A stretch of 64,000 nucleotides of DNA from Pseudomonas putida. GTDB taxonomy: Bacteria; Pseudomonadota; Gammaproteobacteria; Pseudomonadales; Pseudomonadaceae. The position numbers were made by a program, and so were the translations under genes. This document shows positions 17,154 through 26,090 of this stretch, piece after piece. Location of the stretch: the NCBI GenBank assembly GCA_041879295.1, contig CP047152.1:2423501-2487500 (forward strand). Direction: 5' to 3'. Position 1 is the stretch's first letter. Every line of letters begins with the position of its first letter. The notes under the pieces were generated by a model, which was given only the letters and a program-made list of their open reading frames with translations, did no database searches and was not told the origin of the DNA.

Positions 17154-18704
17154 TCAGACGCCTTGTTCACGGGCCATGTGTCGAGCGATGCGCACGGCAT
17201 CCCACAGGGCTGGCAGGATCACCAGCGACACCGGCACCGCGGTGATGACAATGAAGGATTGCAGGGCCGTCACACCGCCTGCGCCAATGGTGATCAGTAC
17301 CACCGCCGCCAGGCCCATGCCGATTGCCCAGAAACCGCGCAACCACTTCTTCGGTTTATCGTCGCTGGACATCGCCAGCGCCACGGTGAAGGCCATGGCG
17401 TCGCCATTGGTGGCCACCGAGATGAAACTCAGGAACAGGAACAGCGCGCTGACAAGGCCACCCAGTGGCAGGTTCTGCGTCACTCCCAGCAGCAGGTCTT
17501 CAGGCTTGGCGCCATGGGCGGTGACGCTGCCTGGCGTTTGCAGCTCCAGGCCGATCCCGGTACCGCCTACCACGGTGAACCAGAACATGGTCACCAGCGG
17601 TGCGATGATCGACAGCGTCATGATGATCTCGCGGATGGTGCGGCCCCGCGAGATCCACGCGACGTACAGTGCCACCATGGGCGCGTAGCCGATGAACCAG
17701 CCCCAGTAGAACACCGTCCACCAGTCCAGCCATTTGGGGTCGGCGCGGAACATCGTCAGGGGGATGAAGTGCTCCACGTGCAGGGCAAAGGCCGCCGGGA
17801 AACCGCCGAGGATGAACAGCGTCGGTCCGAATACCACCATGAACAGTGCCAGGCCGATCATCAACCAGACGTTGATCTCGCTGACAAAGCGGATGCCTTT
17901 GAGGCCCACCAGGCACGAGACAGTGTACATCGCGGTGACCAGGACAATGGTCAGCGACTGGGTGACGATAGTGTTGGGCAACCCCCAGGCGGCGTGCATG
18001 GCGCTGCTGATCTGCAGGCCAAGGAAACCGATCGGACCGATGGTGCCGGCCACTACCGCGATGATCGAGGCAGCGTCGGCCAAGGTGCCGATCGGGCCCT
18101 TGAGCGCTCGCTTGCCGAACAGGGGGTAGAGCAGGGTACGCGGCGCCAGCGGAAGGCCTTTATCGTAATGCAGGTGCATCAGCACGATCGCCAGCAGGCT
18201 ACCCAGCACGGCCCAGGCCAGGAAACCCCAGTGCACGAACGATTGCGCCAGTGCCGCGGTGGCCGCTGCTTCGCTGTGCGGTTGCAGGCCGGCGAAGAAG
18301 GGCGGTGGGCTGGCAAAGTGCATCAAGGGTTCGGCAGCGGCCCAGAAGGCGCCACCACCTGCCAGCAAGGCGCACATGATCACTGCGATCCAGTTGAAGG
18401 TGCTGACGTCCGGGCGCTGGGTGACCCCGCCCAGGCGTACACGCCCGCATCTGGAAAAACCGATGAACAGGCTGACGGCGAAGGTTGCCAGCATCAGCAC
18501 TTGCCAATAGAGGCCAAAGGCCTTTGTCGACCAGGCGAACAGGGTATTGACCAGCGCCGACACGGTGTCGATGTCGATCAGTGCCGCCAGCAGGAAGGCG
18601 CCGAGGAATCCGCCGCTGATCAGGAACAACGGCCAGTCGATATCGCGTGCCATAGGCAGGCCCATGGCCTGGCCGTCGGCCTGCAAGGTGGTTGGGTTTT
18701 TCAT
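17154..18704 (-). CDS. BCCT family betaine/choline/carnitine transporter
   Basis: Inner-membrane secondary transporter of 516 aa with about twelve hydrophobic segments. BCCT carriers import quaternary amines such as choline, glycine betaine or carnitine. The diagnostic aromatic motif Trp-Thr-Val-Phe-Tyr-Trp-Gly-Trp-Phe-Ile-Gly-Tyr-Ala-Pro of segment eight is present. The C-terminal tail is short, so osmosensing is less likely than nutrient uptake. It is the third gene of the operon, with catabolic genes on both sides. The substrate cannot be read from the sequence. Confidence 0.9.
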   Translation of the reverse strand: MKNPTTLQADGQAMGLPMARDIDWPLFLISGGFLGAFLLAALIDIDTVSALVNTLFAWSTKAFGLYWQVLMLATFAVSLFIGFSRCGRVRLGGVTQRPDVSTFNWIAVIMCALLAGGGAFWAAAEPLMHFASPPPFFAGLQPHSEAAATAALAQSFVHWGFLAWAVLGSLLAIVLMHLHYDKGLPLAPRTLLYPLFGKRALKGPIGTLADAASIIAVVAGTIGPIGFLGLQISSAMHAAWGLPNTIVTQSLTIVLVTAMYTVSCLVGLKGIRFVSEINVWLMIGLALFMVVFGPTLFILGGFPAAFALHVEHFIPLTMFRADPKWLDWWTVFYWGWFIGYAPMVALYVAWISRGRTIREIIMTLSIIAPLVTMFWFTVVGGTGIGLELQTPGSVTAHGAKPEDLLLGVTQNLPLGGLVSALFLFLSFISVATNGDAMAFTVALAMSSDDKPKKWLRGFWAIGMGLAAVVLITIGAGGVTALQSFIVITAVPVSLVILPALWDAVRIARHMAREQGV

Positions 18705-18759
18705 GAAACCTCCGGAACCTGCGATTGTTTTTATTGTTGATGCTGTCCGTGCAAAGGGT

Positions 18760-19746
18760 TCAGGCCTGTGCCGTGGTGGCGGTCTCCAGCAGGCGCAACC
18801 AGTTCAGCCCCATGATGTTGCCCACGTCTTGCTCGGCAAAGCCGCGGGCGCGCAGGCCCTGGGCGATGTTGCGGAAGTCGCGGCTGTCGCGGAACCACTG
18901 CAAGGGCGCCGGCCAGTTGGCGTTGTCCCTGGAGCCTTCGCCGTAGTCCTTGTCCTTGCTCCAGCGGCCGTTGCGCATCCATTCCAGCACCGACAAGGGT
19001 TGCGCCTGGCACAGGTCGGTGCCGATGCCGATATGCTCCACACCCATCAGGTCGGCGGTGCGCGCGACCATGTCGCAGAAACTTTCCAGGCTACAGTCCG
19101 AGGCACCCTTGAGATGGAACGGGTAGGTGCTGAACCCCAGCAGCCCGCCGGACTCTGCGATCCCGCGTAGCACCGCATCGGACTTGTTGCGCTTGGCGGC
19201 GTGGAAGCTGGCAGGGTTGGCGTGGGAGATGATCACCGGTCGGCTCGACAGTTCGATGGCCTCAAGCGTGCTTCGCTCGGCGCTGTGAGACATGTCGATG
19301 AGCATGCCGACGCGGTTCATTTCGGCGATCACCTGGCGGCCGAAGCGGCTGATGCCGTTGTCCTCGCGCTCATAGCAGCCGCTGGCCAGCAGGCTTTGGT
19401 TGTTGTAGGTCAGCTGCATGACGAGCACCCCGAGCTGGCGGAAAACCTCTACCAGGGCAATGTCGTCCTCGATCGGCGAGCAGTTCTGGAAGCCGAAGAA
19501 GATACCCACCCGGCCCTCCTCGTGGGCCAGGCGGATGTCGCTGGCCGTACGCACCGGGCGGATCAGCTCGGGCCATGTCTCGAAGCGGCGGTTCCACTCG
19601 CCCAGGCGCGACAGGGTTTCGCGGGCGTTTTCGTGGTAGGCGATGGTGGCGTGCACCGCGCTCAGGCCACCGGCCTGCATCTGCTGGAATATTTCCTGGC
19701 TCCAGTTGGAGTACTGCAGGCCATCGATCATTAAAAGGTCGTGCAT
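18760..19746 (-). CDS. M19 (renal dipeptidase-like) protein with altered metal site
   Basis: A 328-aa TIM-barrel protein of peptidase family M19. Typical zinc ligands remain (Glu near Phe-Gly-Phe-Gln-Asn, Asp-Met-Ser-His-Ser, Ser-His-Ala-Asn-Pro). However, the usual N-terminal Asp-Gly-His-Asn-Asp is Asp-Gly-Leu-Gln-Tyr, so the His-x-Asp pair of metal ligands is missing. I recall the same change in the dipeptidase-like protein of the Pseudomonas glycine-betaine locus. It may hydrolyse a modified amide or have lost classical dipeptidase chemistry. Second gene, 13 bp after the aldehyde dehydrogenase. Confidence 0.85.
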   Translation of the reverse strand: MHDLLMIDGLQYSNWSQEIFQQMQAGGLSAVHATIAYHENARETLSRLGEWNRRFETWPELIRPVRTASDIRLAHEEGRVGIFFGFQNCSPIEDDIALVEVFRQLGVLVMQLTYNNQSLLASGCYEREDNGISRFGRQVIAEMNRVGMLIDMSHSAERSTLEAIELSSRPVIISHANPASFHAAKRNKSDAVLRGIAESGGLLGFSTYPFHLKGASDCSLESFCDMVARTADLMGVEHIGIGTDLCQAQPLSVLEWMRNGRWSKDKDYGEGSRDNANWPAPLQWFRDSRDFRNIAQGLRARGFAEQDVGNIMGLNWLRLLETATTAQA

Positions 19747-19759
19747 GGCATGTATTCCT

Positions 19760-21202
19760 TCAGGGCCGCAGGTAGGTGGTCTTGACCACGGTGTAGAAGT
19801 CGCGAGCGTATTGCCCCTGTTCCCGGGGACCGAAACTCGAGGCTTTACGGCCCCCGAATGGCACGTGGTAGTCGGTCCCGGCGGTGGGCAGATTGACCAT
19901 CACGCAGCCGGTCTGGGCGCGGCGCTTGAAGTGGCTGGCGTGGCGCAGCGACTGGGTGATGATCCCGGCTGTGAGGCCGTACTCGGTATCATTGAGCGTG
20001 GCCAGCGCCTCTTCAAAATCGCGCACGCGGATCACGCAGGCGATGGGGCCGAACACTTCCTCGCGGTTGATGCGCATGTCGTTGCGGCTGTTGATGAACA
20101 GGGCAGGGCGCATGTAGTAGCCATCGGAGGCCAGTTGCAGGCGCTCGCCACCTTCGATCAGGGTGGCGCCTTCGGCCTGGGCCAGTTGCAGGTAGGCCAG
20201 GTTCTGTTCCAGCTGGCGCGCGTCAGCTACCGGGCCGATCTGTACGCCAGCCTCCAATGCATGGCCGACCTTGAGCTGGCGCATGCGCAGGCGCAGCGCC
20301 TCGACGAAGCGGTCGTGGATGCCGTCGCAGACGATCAGCCGTGACGACGCAGTGCATTTCTGCCCAGTGCCAAAGAAGGCCCCGTTGAGCGCGCATTCCA
20401 CGGCCAGTTCGAGGTCGGCGTCGTCCATGACTACCAGGGCATTCTTGCTACCCATTTCCAGTTGGCAGCGCACCAGGTTACCGGCGGTGGCAACCGCTAC
20501 GCGTCGGCCCGTCTGCAGAGAACCGGTGAACGTCAGGGCATCGATCTCGGCGGACTGGATCAGGGCCTCGCCGACGTCAGCACCGCTGCCCATCACCAGG
20601 TTGAAGGTGCCGCTAGGCAGGCCCTGACGGCTGATGATCTCGGTGAGCGCCCAGGCACTGGCCGGCACCAGGTTGGCCGGCTTGAACACCACGGCGTTGC
20701 CGAAGGCCAAGGCCGGGGCGATTTTCCAGGCAGCGGTGGCCATGGGGAAGTTCCATGGGGTAATGATGCCCACCACACCCACCGGTTCGCGATGCACTTC
20801 GATGTCGACCCCTGGGCGCACCGAGGCGGCAGTCTCGCCCATCTGGCGCAGCACTTCGGCGGCGTAGTAATGGAAGAACTGGCCGCTGCGGTTGACCTCG
20901 CCGATGCCTTCGGCCAAGGGTTTGCCTTCTTCTCGCGACAGCAGTTCGCCGAGTTCTTCCTTGCGGGCGATCAACTCGTCGCCGATGGCCATCAGCACTT
21001 GTTGGCGGCTTTCCAGAGCACTGGCAGCCCACAGGGGTTGAGCGGCGCGGGCGGCCTGGATGGCCTGGCGGGCCTGTTCGGCGCTTGCTTGATGGTACTG
21101 GCCGATCAGGTCGCCAGTGTCCGAGGGGCTGTAGTTGCCCAAAGTGGCGTGGCCTTCACACCACTGGCCATCGATGTAGTTGTTGTAGGTCTTGTGTGAC
21201 AT
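19760..21202 (-). CDS. NAD(P)-dependent aldehyde dehydrogenase
   Basis: A 480-aa aldehyde dehydrogenase and first gene of the catabolic operon. Catalytic Glu in Glu-Met-Gly-Ser-Lys-Asn and Cys in Gly-Gln-Lys-Cys-Thr-Ala; Pro-Trp-Asn-Phe-Pro cofactor segment present. The C-terminal Gly-Pro-Arg-Glu-Gln-Gly-Gln-Tyr-Ala resembles alpha-ketoglutaric semialdehyde dehydrogenases. The ATG at 21202 follows GGAGG. It faces a divergent LysR gene across an AT-rich gap. Likely role: oxidation of an omega-aldehyde acid formed after cleavage of the transported compound (inference). Confidence 0.88.
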   Translation of the reverse strand: MSHKTYNNYIDGQWCEGHATLGNYSPSDTGDLIGQYHQASAEQARQAIQAARAAQPLWAASALESRQQVLMAIGDELIARKEELGELLSREEGKPLAEGIGEVNRSGQFFHYYAAEVLRQMGETAASVRPGVDIEVHREPVGVVGIITPWNFPMATAAWKIAPALAFGNAVVFKPANLVPASAWALTEIISRQGLPSGTFNLVMGSGADVGEALIQSAEIDALTFTGSLQTGRRVAVATAGNLVRCQLEMGSKNALVVMDDADLELAVECALNGAFFGTGQKCTASSRLIVCDGIHDRFVEALRLRMRQLKVGHALEAGVQIGPVADARQLEQNLAYLQLAQAEGATLIEGGERLQLASDGYYMRPALFINSRNDMRINREEVFGPIACVIRVRDFEEALATLNDTEYGLTAGIITQSLRHASHFKRRAQTGCVMVNLPTAGTDYHVPFGGRKASSFGPREQGQYARDFYTVVKTTYLRP

Positions 21203-21297
21203 GGATGAACGCCTCCGTTTGCATGGCATTCATCATGCGAGCAATATGCAGCAAATAAAAATTAATAAAAAAAATGCTTTGATAAGGAATGCTAACC

Positions 21298-22185
21298 ATG
21301 TTGCCCGAGCTGAAAATCGCGCAGTTGCGTTACTTCGTACTGGTCGCCGAACATAAGAGTTTCCACGCGGCCGCCCGCCAGGCCTTTCGCACCCAGCCTG
21401 CGATATCCCTGGCCCTGCGTGAACTGGAGCAGAAGCTGGGGCAGGCACTGGTCGAAAAGGGCGGTGGTCGGGTAGAGCTGACGCCATTTGGCGAGCATTG
21501 CCTCCCGTTGTTTCGTGGCTTGATGGAGCACCATGACCGTATTGCCCGTGAAGTCATGCTGTTTGCCCGGCATGAAATTGGCCAGGTCAGTATCGCCACC
21601 GTGCCTTCTGTGGCCAGCCGAATGCTGCCAGGGCCGCTGGCCCGCTTCGTGGCCGCGCACCCCAATGTGCAGGTCAGCATTCAGGACGGTACGGCCGAAC
21701 GTGTGCAGCAGTTGCTCGCTCAAGGGCAAGTGGATTTCGGCATCAGCAGCCTGTGGGTGGACGATGACCAGCTTGAATTCGCCCCCATCGTGAATGATCA
21801 GGTTGGCGTGGTGTGCCGCAGCGACCACCCGCTGGCGCAGGCGGGGGGGCAGCTGCATTGGGCGCAGTTGCTGGGCGTGCCGATGATCCGCAACGGTACC
21901 TCGCAATTACTGGCGGGTACCGAGGCCGAGGGTTTGCTGGCCGATAGCCGGCTGTTCATTTCCAACATGATTTCGTTGATCGCCATGCTGGAGGAGGGGG
22001 TAGGGATCAGTACCTTGCCGTACCTCGCTTTTCCGCAGGAGAACGAAAAACTGGCGTTCGTACCTCTTGTGGAGCCCAAGGTAGAACGGCATATCGGCAT
22101 GCTCACCCGCAAAGGGCGCAGCTTGTCACCTGTGGCGGGGGCACTGATGGCGTTTCTGCAAGTGCAATTGGCGAAGGCTAGCTGA
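21298..22185 (+). CDS. LysR-type regulator of the divergent catabolic operon
   Basis: A 295-aa LysR regulator with an N-terminal winged helix (Leu-Arg-Tyr-Phe-Val-Leu-Val-Ala-Glu-His-Lys-Ser-Phe through Gln-Pro-Ala-Ile-Ser) and a C-terminal ligand-binding fold. The ATG at 21298 is preferred over 21289 because AAGGA (21282 region) spaces correctly to it. It is transcribed away from the aldehyde dehydrogenase, with a 95-bp AT-rich gap between them that must carry both promoters. By the usual LysR logic it should control the six-gene operon in response to its substrate. Confidence 0.87.
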   Translation: MLPELKIAQLRYFVLVAEHKSFHAAARQAFRTQPAISLALRELEQKLGQALVEKGGGRVELTPFGEHCLPLFRGLMEHHDRIAREVMLFARHEIGQVSIATVPSVASRMLPGPLARFVAAHPNVQVSIQDGTAERVQQLLAQGQVDFGISSLWVDDDQLEFAPIVNDQVGVVCRSDHPLAQAGGQLHWAQLLGVPMIRNGTSQLLAGTEAEGLLADSRLFISNMISLIAMLEEGVGISTLPYLAFPQENEKLAFVPLVEPKVERHIGMLTRKGRSLSPVAGALMAFLQVQLAKAS

Positions 22186-22251
22186 TTCGTTGGCCGTAGG
22201 GGCATGGCGCGCCATGGCCGGCACAGAGGTTCGCAAACGCACGCCCGGCTT

Positions 22252-23181
22252 TCAGAGAACCGGGCCTGAAGGCACGCTGACACCTGCCAGCGTGGTGAAC
22301 GAGATGTCCTTGGCCGTCAGCAGAAAATCACTCACGTACGGCACCTCCAGCATGTCACTGCGCAGTGCCGCATAGAGGTTTGCTTGCAGGCCGTGTTCGC
22401 CAAGGCGCTTGGCGGTTACATAGCCGCGCGAACTGTATTCGTGCACGGCCCAGTTGGGCAGGCAGCAGACGCCGCGCCCGGACGCAACCAGTTGCATCAT
22501 CATCACGGTCAGTTCTGAAGTGCGTACTTGTGCGGGCTCGACGTCGGCGGGGTCGAGGAAGCGGGTGAAGATGTCCAGGCGGGTGCGTTCGATCGGGTAG
22601 GTGATCAGTGTCTGGCTGGCGATATCGGCGGGCTCCAGGTACGGCTTGTGGCGCATGGCGTGGTGGTTGTCGATGGCCAGCAGCGCCTCGTAGCTGAACA
22701 ACGGCACGTAGCTGATACCTGGCAGTGTCACTGGGTCGGAGGTCACCACCAGGTCCAGGTCGCCGCGCTCCAGGGCTGGCAGTGGCGCGAAGGAAAAGCC
22801 GGAGGCGAGGTCCAGTTCCACTTCAGGCCAGGCGCTGCGGAACTCATCCACTGAAGGCATCAACCACTGGTAGCAACTGTGGCACTCGATGGCGATGTGC
22901 AGCCGTCCGGCGCAGCCGCCGGCCAGTTTGCCCAGGTCCCGTTCGGTATTGCGGATCTGAGGCAGCACCTGATCGGCCAGCTGCAGCAGCTTCAGCCCCG
23001 CGCTGGTGAAGCGCACCGGCCTGGATTTGCGCACGAACAGAGGCATGCCGATGCGCTCTTCCATATCGCGGAACTGGTGCGACAGGGCTGATTGTGTCAG
23101 GTGCAGTCGCTCGGCGGCCTCGTGCAGGCTGTCGGTTTCACGCAGCGCGTGGAGAGTTCGCAGGTGGCGTAAATCGATCAT
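22252..23181 (-). CDS. metR: MetR transcriptional activator of methionine synthesis
   Basis: A 309-aa LysR regulator that closely follows enterobacterial MetR. N-terminal features include Leu-His-Leu-Thr-Gln-Ser-Ala-Leu-Ser-His-Gln-Phe, and the effector domain has Ile-Ala-Ile-Glu-Cys-His-Ser-Cys-Tyr-Gln-Trp-Leu, both diagnostic for MetR. Homocysteine is the known co-effector. It lies downstream of the mesX-mesD-flavin reductase genes on the same strand, separated by 98 bp. A perfect MetR box upstream of mesX suggests that it activates that unit. Confidence 0.92.
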   Translation of the reverse strand: MIDLRHLRTLHALRETDSLHEAAERLHLTQSALSHQFRDMEERIGMPLFVRKSRPVRFTSAGLKLLQLADQVLPQIRNTERDLGKLAGGCAGRLHIAIECHSCYQWLMPSVDEFRSAWPEVELDLASGFSFAPLPALERGDLDLVVTSDPVTLPGISYVPLFSYEALLAIDNHHAMRHKPYLEPADIASQTLITYPIERTRLDIFTRFLDPADVEPAQVRTSELTVMMMQLVASGRGVCCLPNWAVHEYSSRGYVTAKRLGEHGLQANLYAALRSDMLEVPYVSDFLLTAKDISFTTLAGVSVPSGPVL

Positions 23182-23279
23182 GAGTAAAATGGCGGATCAA
23201 CGCAGTAATGGCGGGTTTTCTTCACTGCTGCATGATCCTGACAATTCCTTTGATGGGTTTTCCGTGAGTGGGGTGAGGC

Positions 23280-23813
23280 TCAAGCCGCGTGAGGCGCGGC
23301 GAGGTTGCAGTACTGCCCCTTGAAATACAGCAGCGGCTGCGTGGCAGCAGTGGCCTGCAGGTTCAACGCTTTGACTTCGCCAATCACGATCAGGTGGTCC
23401 CCGGCGGCATGTTCGGCGTGAATTTCGCAATCAAGCCAGTGCAGGCTGCCGGCAATGATCGGGTTGCCCAACGGCGATGCTTGCCATTCGACGCCGTGCC
23501 ACTTGTTGGCGCCGCGCCGTGCAAACTGGTTGGAAATGCCGACCTGCTCACCTGACAGGATGTTGACCGTGAAGCGCCCAGCCTGGCGAATTTTCGGGTA
23601 GCTGGCCGAACTGGACATCACACTGAATGACACCAGCGGCGGGCTCATCGATACGCTGTAGAACGACTGGCAGGTGAAGCCGATCGGCTCACCTTCATGG
23701 TGCGATGTAATCACCGTGATGCCGGAGGCGTAGTGCCCGAGTGCCTGGCGAAAAGTCGACGGCTCGATCGCCGTACCGGAAAGCAACATGGTAGGTCCTG
23801 TGGCTGCATTCAT
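23280..23813 (-). CDS. Flavin reductase-like protein of the mes locus
   Basis: A 177-aa member of the flavin reductase-like family that binds FMN and uses NAD(P)H. Recognisable elements are Thr-Val-Ile-Thr-Ser, Cys-Gln-Ser-Phe-Tyr-Ser-Val-Ser-Met-Ser-Pro-Pro-Leu-Val and Phe-Thr-Val-Asn-Ile-Leu. The start at 23813 is 1 bp from the mesD stop, showing tight coupling. Because MesD needs oxygen and MesX, this protein probably supplies reduced flavin or electrons to MesX; that role is inference from position and family. Confidence 0.85.
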   Translation of the reverse strand: MNAATGPTMLLSGTAIEPSTFRQALGHYASGITVITSHHEGEPIGFTCQSFYSVSMSPPLVSFSVMSSSASYPKIRQAGRFTVNILSGEQVGISNQFARRGANKWHGVEWQASPLGNPIIAGSLHWLDCEIHAEHAAGDHLIVIGEVKALNLQATAATQPLLYFKGQYCNLAAPHAA

Positions 23814-23814
23814 T

Positions 23815-24849
23815 TCAGCGTGCGTTAGCGAGTTCCTGACGGACGATGGCCGCGCCTGCACTCAACGCCTTGAGCTTGCCGCTGGCTACCTGGCGAGGCA
23901 GGGGCGCCATGCCGCAGTTGGTGCAAGGGTAGAGCTTGTCGGCATCGACGAATTGCAGTGCCTTGCGCAGGGTGGCGGCGACCTGTTCGGGTGTTTCAAT
24001 GACATGGGTGGCCACATCGATGGCGCCGACCATGACTTTCTTGCCGCGAATCAGCTCGAGCAGGTCCATCGGAACATGCGAGTTATGGCATTCCAGCGAA
24101 ATGATATCGATGCTGGACTGCTGCAGTTTGGGGAAGGCCTGTTCATATTGCCGCCATTCTGAACCGAGGGTCTTTTTCCAGTCGGTGTTGGCTTTGATGC
24201 CATAGCCATAACAAATATGGACGGCCGTTTCGCACTTGAGGCCCTCGATGGCCCTTTCCAGGGTAGCCACGCCCCAGTCATTCACGTCGTCAAAGAAAAC
24301 ATTGAATGCCGGTTCGTCGAACTGAATGATGTCCACGCCCGCGGCTTCCAGTTCTCTGGCTTCCTGGTTGAGAATCTTGGCGAATTCCCAGGCCAGTTTC
24401 TCGCGGCTTTTGTAGTGGTTGTCATACAGTGTGTCGATCATGGTCATGGGGCCGGGCAGCGCCCACTTTATCGGCTGTGTGGTGTGCTGGCGCAAGAATT
24501 TGGCATCTTCGACAAACACCGGTTTTTGTCGAGCGACAGCACCCACCACCGTCGGTACGCTCGCATCGTAGCGATCACGGATTCTGACGGTTTTCCGTTG
24601 TTCGAAATCAACACCGCTGAGGTGCTCGATAAACGTGGTGACAAAGTGCTGGCGGGTTTGTTCGCCGTCACTGACGATGTCGATACCGGCGTGTTGTTGT
24701 TCTTGCAAGGCCAGGCGCAAGGCATCCTGTTTACCTTCGATCAGTTGCTCTTCTTGCAACTTCCACGGTGACCAAAGTGTTTCGGGTTGAGCAAGCCAGG
24801 CGGGTTTAGGCAGGCTGCCGGCCGTGGAGGTGGGTAGCAATGTGTTCAT
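23815..24849 (-). CDS. mesD: MesD, folate-independent methionine synthase (core MetE)
   Basis: A 344-aa protein holding only the C-terminal catalytic barrel of cobalamin-independent methionine synthase; the folate-binding N-terminal half is absent. Zinc and homocysteine ligands are visible: His-Ile-Cys, Glu in Ile-Ser-Leu-Glu-Cys, and Asn-Cys-Gly near the C-terminus. Family knowledge (Price and colleagues, Acinetobacter): this group, MesD, methylates homocysteine without methyl-folate and requires oxygen and the DUF1852 protein MesX. Here mesX is directly upstream. The ATG at 24849 follows AAGG; an earlier in-frame codon overlapping mesX was not used. The methyl donor is unknown. Confidence 0.9.
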   Translation of the reverse strand: MNTLLPTSTAGSLPKPAWLAQPETLWSPWKLQEEQLIEGKQDALRLALQEQQHAGIDIVSDGEQTRQHFVTTFIEHLSGVDFEQRKTVRIRDRYDASVPTVVGAVARQKPVFVEDAKFLRQHTTQPIKWALPGPMTMIDTLYDNHYKSREKLAWEFAKILNQEARELEAAGVDIIQFDEPAFNVFFDDVNDWGVATLERAIEGLKCETAVHICYGYGIKANTDWKKTLGSEWRQYEQAFPKLQQSSIDIISLECHNSHVPMDLLELIRGKKVMVGAIDVATHVIETPEQVAATLRKALQFVDADKLYPCTNCGMAPLPRQVASGKLKALSAGAAIVRQELANAR

Positions 24850-24875
24850 GAACAGTGACCTTGTGCTTTGAATGT

Positions 24876-25859
24876 TCAACGTGGGTATTGAGCGGACCAT
24901 TGCGCTAGTGTGGCCTGGTAGGGTTTGACAAATTGCTCCTCGGCAAATTTGCCCTGCTCGATTGCTAGGCGGCTGCGCTCTTCCCGGTCGTAGACAATGC
25001 GCGTGAGCGAGTAGTCCTGGTTGTTCAGGCTGGGCTGGTAGGCCTTGCCTGCAGGCGAATTGGCGTTGTAGATCTCGGGGCGGTAGATCTTCTGGAAGGT
25101 GTCCATGGTGCTGATGGTGCTGATCAGCTCAAGGTCGGTGTAGTCAGCGAGCAAGTCACCGGCAAAATAAAACGCCAGCGGGGCGACGCTGTTCGGCGGC
25201 ATGAAATAGCGCACCTTCAAGCCCATTTTCTTGAAGTATTCATCTGTCAGCGAGTATTCATCCTGCTGGTATTCAACACCTAGCACAGGGTGCTGATTTT
25301 CGGTGCGCAGGTAAGTCCTGCTGCTCGATACGCTCAGGCAGATAACCGGTGGTTTGCTGAAATGCTCCTGGTAGGTTTGCGAGTTGACGAAGCATTTGAA
25401 CAGGTTGCCGTGCAGCTCGCCGAAATGATCAGGTGTGCTGAAGGTCGACCGATGCTTGTTATGCTCAAGTAACAGTACGCTGAAGTCGTAATCGCGCACG
25501 TACGAGGAGAAGTTATTGCCTACCATGCCTTCGAGGCGAGTATTGTTCTTGCGGTCGACAATATAGGTTTTCAATATTTCGATCAGTGGCAGGGCATTGC
25601 CGTACTGCGCGCTTTCAAGGTTCATTTCCACCGATATGATGTCCAGCTCTACGCGGTAACGATCATGTTCGGGGTTGTCCCAGTGCGCCAGCGCATTGAA
25701 ACGGTTATTGATCATCGTCAGGGTATTGCGCAGGTTCTGCTGGCGGTTTGCACCCCGTGCCAAATTGGCGAAGTTGGTCGTGATGCGGGTGTTTTCGGCG
25801 GGGCGATAATGTTCGTCGAACGCAATGCGCTTGACGGTGAATGTTGGCGCTTTATTCAT
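24876..25859 (-). CDS. mesX: MesX (DUF1852), partner of MesD
   Basis: A 327-aa protein of the DUF1852 family. It starts Met-Asn-Lys-Ala-Pro after GGAAG and carries a Phe-Asp-Glu-His-Tyr segment at the N-terminus. MesX is needed together with MesD for oxygen-dependent, folate-independent methionine synthesis in Acinetobacter; an oxygenase-like role has been proposed. It is the first gene of mesX-mesD-flavin reductase. A MetR box lies about 130 bp upstream. No membrane segment or signal peptide. Confidence 0.88.
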   Translation of the reverse strand: MNKAPTFTVKRIAFDEHYRPAENTRITTNFANLARGANRQQNLRNTLTMINNRFNALAHWDNPEHDRYRVELDIISVEMNLESAQYGNALPLIEILKTYIVDRKNNTRLEGMVGNNFSSYVRDYDFSVLLLEHNKHRSTFSTPDHFGELHGNLFKCFVNSQTYQEHFSKPPVICLSVSSSRTYLRTENQHPVLGVEYQQDEYSLTDEYFKKMGLKVRYFMPPNSVAPLAFYFAGDLLADYTDLELISTISTMDTFQKIYRPEIYNANSPAGKAYQPSLNNQDYSLTRIVYDREERSRLAIEQGKFAEEQFVKPYQATLAQWSAQYPR

Positions 25860-25990
25860 GGTGACGGCTTCCAGATGCCTGGGTGTGAGCAACCCAGTGC
25901 TTGTCAGTTGCGTAGGCTGAGTCGTTCACAGCGTAATCTTGATGTGTTTGATTGAGGCGTATCCTAGGCGGGGCGCTGCATGAATGATAT

Positions 25991-26003
25991 TGAAGTTATT
26001 TCA
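25991..26003. promoter_or_regulatory. MetR binding site upstream of mesX
   Basis: TGAAGTTATTTCA matches the enteric MetR consensus TGAA-N2-T-N2-TTCA at every fixed base. It sits 132 bp before the mesX start and 88 bp before the divergent peroxiredoxin start. With metR encoded 2.8 kb away, it is most likely the activation site for mesX-mesD. Confidence 0.8.
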
Positions 26004-26090
26004 CAGATTTTTTAGCCCTGCTCATGATGCGTTGCCTGGTCGAGTGCGGCATCATGGCCGCCTGGCCTTCACCTCACCCAGGAGACAGCG

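Noticed and set aside
17106..18740. 544-codon plus-strand frame opposite the BCCT gene
   Set aside because: Polar, low-complexity composition typical of the reverse of membrane-protein codons; the BCCT motifs are on the other strand.
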